DNA of 14,492 nucleotides from Thermoplasmata archaeon (GTDB taxonomy: Archaea > Thermoplasmatota > Thermoplasmata > SG8-5 > JAGLSY01), in the NCBI GenBank assembly GCA_023137005.1, contig JAGLQE010000206.1:1-14492 (forward strand), written 5' to 3'. Under the pieces are notes generated by a model, which had not been told where the DNA came from, searched no databases, and saw only the letters and a list, made by a program, of their open reading frames with translations. A program made the translations under genes and the position numbers. Of the stretch, positions 10,601-14,492 are shown in pieces (position 1 is the first letter of the stretch; each line of letters starts with the position of its first letter).

Positions 10601-12183
10601 CAAAGAAGAGTGTGGACTATGATGATGAATACGGTGGAGGAGGATATCCAAGAGGTACGATCTCCTATACTCCAAGCCTACCATTGTCGGAGGGTGCACA
10701 TCGTGTGGATCTTACGACCTCGGACTGGGCTGGCAACACAAATACCGTGACATGGGTATTCACTGTAAAGACCACCACACCAGGTATTGAGATGAGTCAG
10801 CCTGCAGAGGATGTGACCTACACCAATGAGGCTACCTTCACGCTCAAGGGAATTACAGACCCAGGATGCATTGTGGAAGTCTTTGGTGCAACAGTTGGAA
10901 CCGTGACACTCGACCTGGATGGATCCTTCTCTGCGACAATAACTCTCTCTCCTGGAGAGAATATGGTCGAAGTCGTATCAACAGATGTCATTGGTAACAG
11001 CCAGAAGACCAAGTTAGAGATGAACCTGGATACCACGGCACCCCGAATAAGTTCCATAAGAAGCACCGAGGGATTCCTTACCAATACCGACACCACGACC
11101 TTCGTAGGCCAGGTATCGGAACCAGGCAACCTGTATGTGAATTCAATTCCAGTCAAGGTCAATGCCGATGGAACCTTCACAAGCATTGCGCAACTCAATG
11201 AGGGTGAAAATGCCATAGCAGTGATATTCGAAGACATGGCAGGTAATGCGGTCACCAAGTGGATGAATGTCAGCAAGGACTCTGTGAAACCAACCATAGA
11301 CATAAGCATCCCTGAGGCTGTGAGTGATGGTATCATCAATATATCCGGAAAGGTCATCGACGGTTACTCTGTGAAGATCAATGGAAAGATACCGACAACA
11401 GATTCTACCAGAGATGGTGACATTGATTTCACCAAGGCCATAGCACTAAGCTGGGGCAAGAATATCATTGTCATCGAGGCCATGGATGAGGCAGGTAATG
11501 TGATCGAGTTCAGACATGTTATAGAGCTGACCCAAGACACTGGAACCAATTATGCAGCTATCGGTATTATGATCATATTGCTCATAGTGGGCTTACTGGT
11601 CGGACTATTCATTGCAATGGCCATCTGGAAGGAGACACCAGAGGAAGAAGAGATCGAGCCAGTCGACGGTGAGGATATTGAACCTGTAGAGGGTGAAGAG
11701 ATCATCTCCGACGAGGACTTGGAAGCCGACGATGAAATGCCAGAAGGTGAGGACATTGACGAAGAGCCAATGATGGTCGAAGGCGAGGAGTTCGAAACAG
11801 AAGATGAACTCCTGGTCGAGGATGAAGAGACCGAGGTTCTGGATGAGGAAATGTCAATCGACGAGGAGCCAATGGATCTGGAAGACGGATCAATGGACAT
11901 CGATGAGGAACCTATCGAGGACATGGACATGGCAGATATACCAGAGGATGCTGAGCCTATCCCCATGGAAGAGGGTCTTCCAGAGGATATCGAAGAGGAT
12001 GCCATTGTTGAAATGGATGATACACTCGAGGATGCCGACATTGAGGAGTCAGAAGGCGAGATCGAAGCAGAAGCCGAGGCCCCGGAAGAGGATGAAAGGG
12101 TCACCAGGCTGAAGAAGGCCTTCGAGGATGGCAAGATCTCCGAGGAACTCTACAATAAGAATCTGGCAAAGTTGCAGGAATGA
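1681..12183 (+). CDS. Giant membrane-anchored subtilisin-like pseudoprotease (3500 aa) with WD40 insert, beta-repeat arrays, Ig-like domains and SHOCT tail
   Basis: Order of domains: signal peptide 1-30; prodomain-like 60-150; S8 first segment about 160-225 with Asp D194 in AVVDSGVD; beta modules 241-362; GWPIAFDP segment 367-374; CBM9/SusE-like half 401-492; seven WD40 blades 495-799; second CBM9/SusE-like half 804-930; beta module 938-989; calcium-loop region 1061-1130 (DLNEDNVFNESD, DIDNDGLPD); S8 second segment about 1160-1500 with His H1183 in LSHGTQSA; Fn3/Ig-like 1500-1770; beta arrays 1820-2074 and 2161-2516; beta-rich domains 2525-2860; Ig-like domains about 2910-3285; membrane helix 3292-3316; acidic tail and SHOCT. 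The Ser motif reads STEYACAATVG (E1381) and the oxyanion site reads SAGDDG (D1289), so proteolysis is unlikely. Many N-x-S/T sequons fit a glycosylated outer-surface protein. It could bind peptides, partners or a surface polymer. One uninterrupted frame argues against a pseudogene. Confidence 0.9.
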   Translation: MMIGRKALSILVIAMMLLSTLLVVSPNSADGWESEGVPIEQNDGITQDIDLNDMADKDIAKSDDATGPLEESDIKRSKGLTKVYVATDNVKELADFLKDYQYKGTIGNQRSQSDQISFLLLELPIEIIEDVGELEGVIDIYGYTIPEYSPQDMDIMQELFNNDPKFLDTLSMGNPTPSSIGGYTGLGVNIAVVDSGVDFAHPDLLDAYARDEMISDVRGEILISEATSGQTVANFQMDIVTIVNESVATNAAGGETDLPVKYKNVVDGTVSIYINKNISTDFTFDLATGFVTLGTALTAGDNLTVTYDYYFVQRNVKTDTIIAYGGNGDTISGFTHDTAKGIITFDTALVAGAVVTVDYSYYSPYYGWPIAFDPVSMEEFLLDQGDVDDTFYVNSSISGTGPFESAHTISMDGMSDFSASEGFIYSIASTENMDMNVDLKDLSVTRDRDNWYFGYSTKMGLTDKSYSIYIDIDGSASGGSFDPLGNYIDTNASHNTFMNVVAYSPDGTLIASAAGNIIKIWDSATGLVKATIESTTVTSVASMIWSADGNWLCSANDDTITIRDVSNLNDITVVNEIFYPAGTSQAYGGEKILAHKKNATGDWIAIGGVTGDETQIYVYNALTANDVNDRYGKYNVGGNIETISFSPDGEYLAATVRTNKEARILQVLGPGSGNHTDIAIFTATEDIKTLAWSPDSSKIITGSIAGNVSIWDVTGGVWEHSFTTQTGIINSVDWDGSRIISAAEDKTVNIWDSGTYASISSQPHFREILSVNFSAAGGYTTGSADAKVETWGATGTWTNTFIANLPDYVLVTNYTREQSDDWSIDEDGIVMSNNDTMKNTTLYTWNGVGWDSLDIMNETIGGAQAYRSFLDGTNQKIDKGFVEITLPRDLISGNPDIIYSEVFVTAQIGKVVDELLAVDTSGTNAKATLANNNIYPYLEYAEVATYELKSGGLDLKDGEDYWIDVGTGAITFNGTPNNPADTWASYYYFKEFSRAQDSVPDDINIADPNTDWSDTITSLSNFGRTEINYFIVDLEVANASRSNIYKFGFHSGDAQINKYGALGILVVDDQVKGQYEKVYVDLNEDNVFNESDRVVSKGDETTWLDIDNDGLPDRSAGTLYYIADGMTPLPYSEIISERRGILDRNSLDNYTDWRNTFVPKAGEVVCLVGEFSYDDYDGIVLSHGTQSAVVIAGRGNPAVAKSITGMAPEAKIIPIMNIDQAGNIFDAWYFAVEGYDGIPGTGDEAVIVNNGFNYPGIYEDGWDPYSHYADYISIEYSEGHSLFVVSAGDDGYGYGTVASPGACPGVLTIGSVTDYTYRSDLGNEGAGNGKSNDISYYSARGPSSLGVPKPDILAPGTGYTGKPLSNNGLNAYFDEVWVSTEYACAATVGMLGPIYEAYWNSTHSAMDEMVITAIENITEVQLKRTPIIDESLTLWIDGAEVTPTAIDLNTGIVTVDVTEGQAVTASYDFYNVYPDAMTARSLVMSGADDTNNDVFTQGAGLINAERSVLLAHNSEGLLVNPASWVPGNFSGNDYDSFVKLINPGSSDSQDFVIENMAIADQINIYDAGFTKIGEYKEMFSILVNKSTKPDDFTVKVDILDKIPFNTEMLKVTAHAPLSQLDLKVDGVIEEDSDFTYNMALLDWTDVNGDGLFPLLQDKSEGNTFDECLLFSNVLQVRIDDPISRATDGLIVKVFPKTDMPTINVENPIDWTITCEFYAKSDWDWLTLTNTPTSLAADTEGTFKATIDVPADAEIGSYEGAIYIDHDVQSIVGELKADYPKFSNDEMLENISVDTSVVGEILPTTTASLAHLNPYVNGTPTIWKTDPATPPIAVVNESVWVDATTGDTFNMGYTNILDYNIWVDDGTWWDLVPWLDPITPVDLATGDVFIDGWNLWDGCTVYAWLNLTPASPPVELTSPADYTLYPGNGTIVLNTPLLADEYLTANYSYFSLAEFDGVQLANVNILDIDIYANYTDLLAEGVDYTIDRETGYVTFTPAILVRALDVSYDWHIPQYVPYVILDNKNLVPGTFAIQNNGVPMVTGYTLYEKIGIVEFDTPLLPGDLITVDYDHYAHTMTIPVMVNVPVNKADFTLTGETTNDVIDEIVTDVPTTQITNEEIVNVPAIDIVGETVVAIPFTAISEETVMSNMPIDIANEFILYSLGGDDNPVKLEHSEDPGEDIVNLIVYADGTPLVDGVDYTHASGVITFIGAYEPIPAGVTFTADYTIHLIKEHGLLLDHGSDTSGERIEPGTYTVWLDGSLLTDTVHYDMNLKPGQILMKSPFNLPVGSVVTASYSYYPEINDAELDFGPLANEEIIPGSYVVMNNGVPLTEGTDYAFDESTGDITFLGIDIYRPLPYNATITVDYSYFIEIYGVDLEFGTMDDEYIIANSYELILDDGTPSVMIEGIDYVIVKEHANVIFLTIPGPGDIITASYSYYDPETYTATYATNYDLKYDFKILQLDCNPIVEGTLELYKNTTLMDQANYTVDLQTGFITFMDTLHPSDIISASYVYSDTNLILFNNKGMIGGSGAEGQSGDWRFFYMNIPDQGLNKNEDGLLNLYIDADWNTKPSDIDIFVFGKVAQTNIPETTDAISANRYGSYTLENIGGSEESTSFYTSTNESKEIVITPLSGGLNVIALHNVGLHGIAAFEDVALEVGWLSLSSATMDVWSNDLAGEASISLVSNREFTDGMSVSAVGPASGEITREMVYQDNLDIIDELSFYHGLTLGTQFHKAIKVESALTLDIHIWPEDENMVPDLDLGICYDVNEDGIGQFEELVTNELCDFVSASAYGYTDYYASCADWDADEGVKLINPPDGQYIVTVLGYTVKSEPQPFFLEVKAIRAGVEGYGISGDVGEDMAPAAGTYETVEKTDTYQTHTYSLNWNFPGSSSDGEYGGVINVGPSTAPGIMTILANVVLDREAPTIIDPMPADQSTIRDNLPIIIASIEDTERAEIDGDGFTMLIDGIDVTPLAKKSVDYDDEYGGGGYPRGTISYTPSLPLSEGAHRVDLTTSDWAGNTNTVTWVFTVKTTTPGIEMSQPAEDVTYTNEATFTLKGITDPGCIVEVFGATVGTVTLDLDGSFSATITLSPGENMVEVVSTDVIGNSQKTKLEMNLDTTAPRISSIRSTEGFLTNTDTTTFVGQVSEPGNLYVNSIPVKVNADGTFTSIAQLNEGENAIAVIFEDMAGNAVTKWMNVSKDSVKPTIDISIPEAVSDGIINISGKVIDGYSVKINGKIPTTDSTRDGDIDFTKAIALSWGKNIIVIEAMDEAGNVIEFRHVIELTQDTGTNYAAIGIMIILLIVGLLVGLFIAMAIWKETPEEEEIEPVDGEDIEPVEGEEIISDEDLEADDEMPEGEDIDEEPMMVEGEEFETEDELLVEDEETEVLDEEMSIDEEPMDLEDGSMDIDEEPIEDMDMADIPEDAEPIPMEEGLPEDIEEDAIVEMDDTLEDADIEESEGEIEAEAEAPEEDERVTRLKKAFEDGKISEELYNKNLAKLQE
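2401..2766 (+). repeat. Beta modules 1-2, inserted after the S8 Asp segment
   Basis: Within the giant protein (residues 241-362) two units share the pattern TGFVTLGTALTAGDNLTVTY and GIITFDTALVAGAVVTVDY. They sit between the Asp194 segment and the YYGWPIAFDP stretch, which from memory is close to the Asp segment in canonical archaeal S8 relatives. Each looks like a short all-beta domain reminiscent of repeats in phage tail fibres. Confidence 0.65.
3163..4077 (+). other. Seven-bladed WD40 propeller segment inside the giant protein
   Basis: Residues 495-799 contain seven consecutive blades, beginning near residues 495, 535, 576, 636, 683, 725 and 764. Hallmarks are YSPDGTLIASA...IIKIWDSATG, FSPDGEYLAAT, WSPDSSKIITGS...VSIWDV and AEDKTVNIWDSG. 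Blades 3 and 4 are degenerate. The flanks look like the two halves of one CBM9/SusE-like domain: SYSIYIDIDG before, and NLPDYVL...LYTWNGVGWD...GGAQAY after. The propeller therefore seems inserted into a loop of that domain. Propellers of this kind bind proteins or peptides; the ligand is unknown. Confidence 0.85.
4492..4647 (+). repeat. Beta module 3, before the calcium-loop region
   Basis: Residues 938-989 carry one unit (LDLKDGEDYW...TGAITFNG...SYYYF). It separates the second CBM9/SusE-like half from DSVPDDINIADP, which reads like that domain's own continuation, so it appears to be a further insertion. Confidence 0.55.
5935..6102 (+). repeat. Beta module 4, inserted within the C-terminal helices of the S8 fold
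   Basis: Residues 1419-1474 (LTLWIDGAEVTPTAIDL, TGIVTVDVTEGQAVTASYDF) interrupt the S8 domain between helix AMDEMVITAIEN and the closing element TARSLVMSGADD...GAGLINAERS. That closing element is recognisable as the usual end of subtilisin domains, which makes the insertion point clear. Confidence 0.65.
7138..7902 (+). repeat. Beta-module array A (about four units)
   Basis: Residues 1820-2074 hold about four units ending in TVYAWLNL, LTANYSYF, LDVSYDW and ITVDYDHY, each preceded by a TGDVFI, GTIVLNT, TGYVTFT or GIVEFDT strand. The array separates EGAIYIDHDV from TIPVMVNVPV, which read as one continuous Ig/Fn3-like region in canonical archaeal S8 proteins. The first unit is the most divergent. 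Confidence 0.65.
7984..8142 (+). repeat. Four tandem 13-residue repeats within the giant protein
   Basis: Residues 2102-2154 read DEIVTDVPTTQIT, NEEIVNVPAIDIV, GETVVAIPFTAIS and EETVMSNMPIDIA. The shared pattern is acidic-x-V-x-x-V/I-P-x-x-x-I with a 13-residue period. They bridge beta-module arrays A and B and may form a stalk or small beta-solenoid. Confidence 0.6.
8161..9228 (+). repeat. Beta-module array B (five tandem units)
   Basis: Residues 2161-2516 contain five units of about 70 residues. Each has an NGVPLTEGTDY-like strand, a TGDITF-like strand and a closing VTASYSYY-like strand (FTADYTIH, VTASYSYY, ITVDYSYF, ITASYSYY, ISASYVYS). Units 9-11 also begin with a matching strand (LLLDHG, AELDFG, VDLEFG). 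They are the most regular copies in the window. The array ends just before GMIGG...SGDWRFFYMNIPD, where a canonical S8 C-terminal domain resumes. Confidence 0.75.
11554..12180 (+). other. Membrane anchor, acidic Met-rich tail and SHOCT motif of the giant protein
   Basis: Residues 3292-3316 are a single hydrophobic helix (GIMIILLIVGLLVGLFIAM) followed by Lys, giving a type I topology with the C-terminus in the cytoplasm. Residues 3317-3472 are dominated by Glu and Asp with recurring DEEPM/DMDM motifs. The last 28 residues (3473-3500) fit a SHOCT domain: RLKKAFEDGKISEELYNKN, then LAKLQE. SHOCT motifs are usually found at C-termini and are thought to mediate oligomerisation or interaction. Confidence 0.75.
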
Positions 12184-12192
12184 GTGAATGAA

Positions 12193-12216
12193 TGAGTTCG
12201 CTGAGAGGCGAACTCA
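12193..12216 (+). terminator. Hairpin directly after the giant gene
   Basis: TGAGTTCGC (12193-12201) pairs perfectly with GCGAACTCA (12208-12216) around a TGAGAG loop, 10 nt after the stop codon. No T-run follows at once, so it may protect the mRNA 3' end or work with the next hairpin. Confidence 0.55.
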
Positions 12217-12229
12217 CAATTTAAAATAA

Positions 12230-12258
12230 TGCCCGGACCAAAAATCCGGGCACTTTTA
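12230..12258 (+). terminator. GC-rich hairpin with T-run, likely terminator
   Basis: TGCCCGGA (12230-12237) pairs with TCCGGGCA (12245-12252) around CCAAAAA, followed by CTTTTAAT. It resembles a bacterial intrinsic terminator; archaea rely mainly on the T-run, which is present. Confidence 0.65.
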
Positions 12259-12303
12259 ATGTTTTAAAATGCGAATATCATCGTTTAACTTGCTAAGCAT
12301 TTA

Positions 12304-12397
12304 TTTTATCAAACGAGTATGTATTTAATCAGGTAAAGAGTTTGATGCGATTTTATCAAACGAGTTTATATTCTCTACAGGTAATGAGTTTGATTCG
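12304..12397. repeat. Tandem pair of 47-bp units, each an inverted repeat
   Basis: Unit 1 (12304-12350) and unit 2 (12351-12397) share TTTTATCAAACGAGT, CAGGTAA and GAGTTTGAT in the same order and spacing. In each unit ATCAAAC and GTTTGAT form a 7-bp inverted repeat with a loop of 25-26 nt. They lie between the convergent ends of the giant gene and the V4R-like gene. Possible roles are a bidirectional terminator, a small structured RNA or a DNA-binding site. The central parts differ between units while the pairing arms are identical. Confidence 0.7.
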
Positions 12398-12418
12398 GTA
12401 CAATGAGTCAGTGATGTC

Positions 12419-12982
12419 TTATTTCCAGGTTATCTGGTACATGCAGTGGTCCGCGCCTTCTGTATTGCACTCCAGTTCCTCTACATCGCCTTCCAGGCCG
12501 CATAAGGTCAACATACCTGCCAGGCTGCCACGGAAATACTCGCACTTGGCCTTGTCCTCGGGGAATCCGTGATATATGAATATTATTGTTTTATCATTGA
12601 CCACCTCAAAGGTTGGCTTTCCAAAATCATATACCGTGTTCCAATTATCTCTTGCCAATTGCATGAAATCAAGCACGACCGGAGCCCGGGTCAGATAACT
12701 CAGATGTCCCATGTTCTGCAGGGTCTGGTAACCGATATCATAGCATTTTGACAGATCACCATTGCCTGTTACCAGGTCCACACTCCTGAGAAACTTCAGA
12801 TATAGCTCATAGGGATACCAATTCTTGGGGATGATGGCATCTACCTTGATAATGTCATGATAGGCCCTTCCATCATTCACCATTTGGATGAACTCATTAA
12901 GGCCGATCGTTCCCTTTTTATGCTTAACATAGTCTATAACATTTTGCAGATGCACGCCCTTTATCTTCCCTTCGAATGCCAT
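12419..12982 (-). CDS. V4R/HNOB-like small-molecule sensor protein (187 aa), tentative
   Basis: A soluble 187-residue protein. Its C-terminal third (EYFRGSLAGMLTLCGLEG, then VEELECNTEGADHCMYQITW) resembles the end of V4R/4-vinyl reductase, DUF2378 and heme-NO-binding-like domains. These bind small hydrophobic ligands, metals or heme and act as sensors. Cysteines are at 80, 147, 161, 172 and 180; the last four cluster and could bind a metal. I cannot separate V4R from DUF2378 by eye. The ATG at 12982 is preferred because GTGAT, complementary to the archaeal 16S 3' end, lies 4 nt upstream; a GTG at 12991 would add three residues. It starts 10 nt after the stop of the 320-aa gene, so the two are probably co-transcribed. 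Confidence 0.6.
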   Translation of the reverse strand: MAFEGKIKGVHLQNVIDYVKHKKGTIGLNEFIQMVNDGRAYHDIIKVDAIIPKNWYPYELYLKFLRSVDLVTGNGDLSKCYDIGYQTLQNMGHLSYLTRAPVVLDFMQLARDNWNTVYDFGKPTFEVVNDKTIIFIYHGFPEDKAKCEYFRGSLAGMLTLCGLEGDVEELECNTEGADHCMYQITWK

Positions 12983-12992
12983 AAAGATCACA

Positions 12993-13955
12993 TCAGTTCA
13001 GCTTTTCAAAGGCCTGGAAGATGGCAGTGGAATATTTTTCAAGCTCCGTGAGTTTTTTCCTGTCTCCGGTCCAATTATCGAAATTCGAGGCATATTTTCT
13101 TTCCATTATCTGCAATGCCTTGAGAATTATCTTGTACATTATGGGTTTTACCTCACCATTGATGACCACGGCTGCGTAAACATGATTGCTATCCTCAAGG
13201 ATTATGCTGTGTCCTTCATAGGCCAGCATGTGAACATGTTCACCTTCATTGTATGCCCGGTTCATCTGTTCCCTTATGGCCATTACCATCCTTGATAGGA
13301 GTTTTTTGCTCAGATCCTCTGGAGGTATCTTGCTTTTTACAGACAGGAGGGTCCCGTCACGATGAATGAAGAAAATTGTTTCGGCCAGAGGAGCATGTTT
13401 GATCACACCTCTTTCCTTCTCTTGTTCAGGTGTGAGTTCCATTGCGAAAGAACTCTCGAAGAACTTTTCCTTTATCCGCTTTTTAAGTATCTTGATATTA
13501 TTCTCGATATCATCGGGGTCATCCCCATTGGATATCCTTGATAGAATTGCCTTGGCCTCTTTCTCAAAACCAGTGATATTCAGACTGGAAAGTTCGGCTT
13601 TCAGGTCCGCGATCCTCGATACATCGCTCATTGATTCCACATATCTTTCTATGAGCTCGACCTTGGAAGGGTTCTTGAGTAGAGTAAGGATCTTCTGATA
13701 TTTCAGGTCATCCTCGTCCACATCCAGCTCATGGACCTCATCCTCCAGCTCTTTCAATCTTTTAATGGTCTTGCCATGTTGAGAAAAGGCCTTCTTGATC
13801 TTGGTAGGAGTTCCACTCTTGATCAGAGCTGTAAGCTCTGATACTTCATAGCCATCAGAAAGCCAGTCAAAAAGTTTTTCAGAGTATTCACTGGTATCAA
13901 ATTCCTTTTTTGATGAAGATCTTTTTGATTTCGTTCCCGTCTTCTTCTTAGCCAT
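12993..13955 (-). CDS. 320-aa protein with helical N-terminus and Roadblock/longin-like C-terminal domain
   Basis: Residues 1-20 are Lys/Ser-rich and basic. Residues about 22-180 are mostly charged helices, with a coiled-coil-like stretch at 60-80 (KTIKRLKELEDEVHEL) and another at 150-165. Residues about 188-290 (AETIFFIHRDGTLLSVKSKI, MVMAIREQMN, HSIILEDSNHVYAAVVINGE) show the strand-helix-strand pattern of a Roadblock/longin-type domain that I associate with Thermoplasmata signalling proteins, where it often follows kinase or TPR regions. No catalytic motif is seen and there is no signal peptide or membrane helix, so a cytoplasmic scaffold or sensor is likely. The ATG at 13955 is the first in frame; the upstream AGGGAA is a modest SD. 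The V4R-like gene follows 10 nt downstream. Fold is inferred from pattern only. Confidence 0.65.
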   Translation of the reverse strand: MAKKKTGTKSKRSSSKKEFDTSEYSEKLFDWLSDGYEVSELTALIKSGTPTKIKKAFSQHGKTIKRLKELEDEVHELDVDEDDLKYQKILTLLKNPSKVELIERYVESMSDVSRIADLKAELSSLNITGFEKEAKAILSRISNGDDPDDIENNIKILKKRIKEKFFESSFAMELTPEQEKERGVIKHAPLAETIFFIHRDGTLLSVKSKIPPEDLSKKLLSRMVMAIREQMNRAYNEGEHVHMLAYEGHSIILEDSNHVYAAVVINGEVKPIMYKIILKALQIMERKYASNFDNWTGDRKKLTELEKYSTAIFQAFEKLN

Positions 13956-14010
13956 GGTTCCCTATCCAGGCCAGGAGAATACAATACTGATACTTTAGTC
14001 TTATGTTAAG

Positions 14011-14020
14011 TAATACTAAA
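14011..14020 (-). promoter_or_regulatory. Weak TATA-like box for the two-gene sensor operon
   Basis: TTTAGTATTA on the minus strand lies about 60 nt upstream of the ATG at 13955, in the 87-bp gap after the helicase gene. Placement fits an independent promoter, but the match is weak and read-through from the helicase gene is equally possible. Confidence 0.25.
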
Positions 14021-14042
14021 CCAAGAGATTTCTAAACTCAGA

Positions 14043-14492
14043 TTATTCCATCCTGAAAAATGCACATATGTCGTTTACTGGTTCGATGGTTTCTTTGAGG
14101 CCTGGGAGGTGGGTTCTGAAGTTCTTTATCCTCCGATCCAATATCAGAACTACACCACGGTCCTTTTCTGTGCGTATAAGCCTTCCAATGCTCTGTAAAA
14201 GCTTTCTTGTCGCAGGAGCTAGAACCGTGTATTCCCAACCCCTGCTATAATTGCGCTCATAGTACTCGAAAAGAGATCTGTGCTTGGCTGTTGGCTTCGG
14301 ATAGGGGATGCCTACCAGTATCACCAGTTCCAATTCATTTCCCGGGAAATCAATTCCCTCGCTCACTCTCCCTCCCATGACTGCCAGCATTATCGCTTCT
14401 TTGTCAGCCTTGAAATCCATGACCATGTTCATCAATTCTTTTTGAGACATCTTGCCACTCTCAAGATAAAAGGGGCGCCCATGAGTGTCCAG
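14043..14492 (-). CDS. XPD/Rad3-family (DEAD_2) DNA helicase, C-terminal end, cut by window edge
   Basis: 149 codons of the C-terminal helicase domain are visible; the frame stays open to position 14492, so the start is outside. Helicase motif V is seen as GGRVSEGIDFPG and motif VI as QSIGRLIR, with the arginine finger residues present. VGIPYPKP and APATRK are typical of superfamily 2 XPD/DinG-type 5'-3' helicases. Those enzymes use ATP to unwind DNA in repair and usually carry an FeS cluster in the N-terminal half, which cannot be checked here. The end (NDICAFFRME) is a normal, untruncated C-terminus. XPD and DinG cannot be told apart from this fragment. Confidence 0.88.
   Translation of the reverse strand: MDTHGRPFYLESGKMSQKELMNMVMDFKADKEAIMLAVMGGRVSEGIDFPGNELELVILVGIPYPKPTAKHRSLFEYYERNYSRGWEYTVLAPATRKLLQSIGRLIRTEKDRGVVLILDRRIKNFRTHLPGLKETIEPVNDICAFFRME

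Noticed and set aside
11804..12112. Plus-strand frame rich in Arg, Lys and Trp inside the giant gene
   Set aside because: It is a frame-shifted reading of the acidic repeats and is not supported by start signals.
11550..12134. Minus-strand Ser-rich frame opposite the acidic tail
   Set aside because: Its Ser/Ile-rich composition is the mirror of GAG/GAT/GAA codons in the acidic tail on the plus strand; it has no ribosome binding site.
1681..12183. Giant gene as an assembly chimaera or fusion of several genes
   Set aside because: One frame stays open for over 10 kb with uniform style, and canonical S8 segments resume on both sides of each insert, which random joining would not give. Long-read confirmation would still be decisive.
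12304..12397. CRISPR array
   Set aside because: There are only two units, they abut directly, and the variable parts lie within the unit rather than between identical repeats; no cas genes are in view.

Overview
This window looks archaeal. The evidence is TATA-like promoter boxes with purine-rich ribosome binding sites, an XPD/Rad3-type helicase C-terminus, secreted subtilisins of the type common in Euryarchaeota, and a Roadblock/longin-like sensory domain I associate with Thermoplasmata. A Thermoplasmatota-type archaeon is my best guess; it is an inference, not something a marker gene proves.

Layout. Positions 1-1214 (minus) hold the N-terminal 404 residues of a KP-43-like secreted subtilisin, with Asp and His intact and the Ser beyond the left edge. 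Positions 1215-1680 are a divergent promoter region with a foldable leader. Positions 1681-12183 (plus) encode one 3500-residue surface protein that fills most of the window. Positions 12193-12252 carry two strong hairpins, and 12304-12397 a tandem pair of 47-bp units, each an inverted repeat. Three minus-strand genes follow: a 187-aa V4R/HNOB-like protein, a 320-aa protein with a Roadblock/longin-like C-terminal domain, and the C-terminal end of an XPD-like helicase that runs off the right edge.

The giant protein is the main item. Its scaffold is an archaeal S8 (subtilisin) ectodomain, with signal peptide, prodomain, S8 core, beta-rich C-terminal domains, Ig-like domains, one membrane helix and an acidic cytoplasmic tail ending in a SHOCT motif. 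It departs from that scaffold in three ways. First, the catalytic Ser position is Glu and the oxyanion Asn position is Asp, so it looks like a pseudoprotease. Second, Asp194 and His1183 are 989 residues apart, and the gap includes a seven-bladed WD40 propeller that appears to sit inside a split CBM9/SusE-like beta domain. Third, about 13 copies of a 50-70 residue beta module (core TGxITF...GDxITAxYSYY) are inserted at five or more separate places, including inside the S8 fold.

How the genes may relate (inference): an active-looking secreted subtilisin is divergently paired with an anchored pseudoprotease scaffold. That arrangement suggests a surface adhesion, binding or sensing complex whose tail faces the cytoplasm. 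The two small minus-strand genes look like a separate sensory pair.
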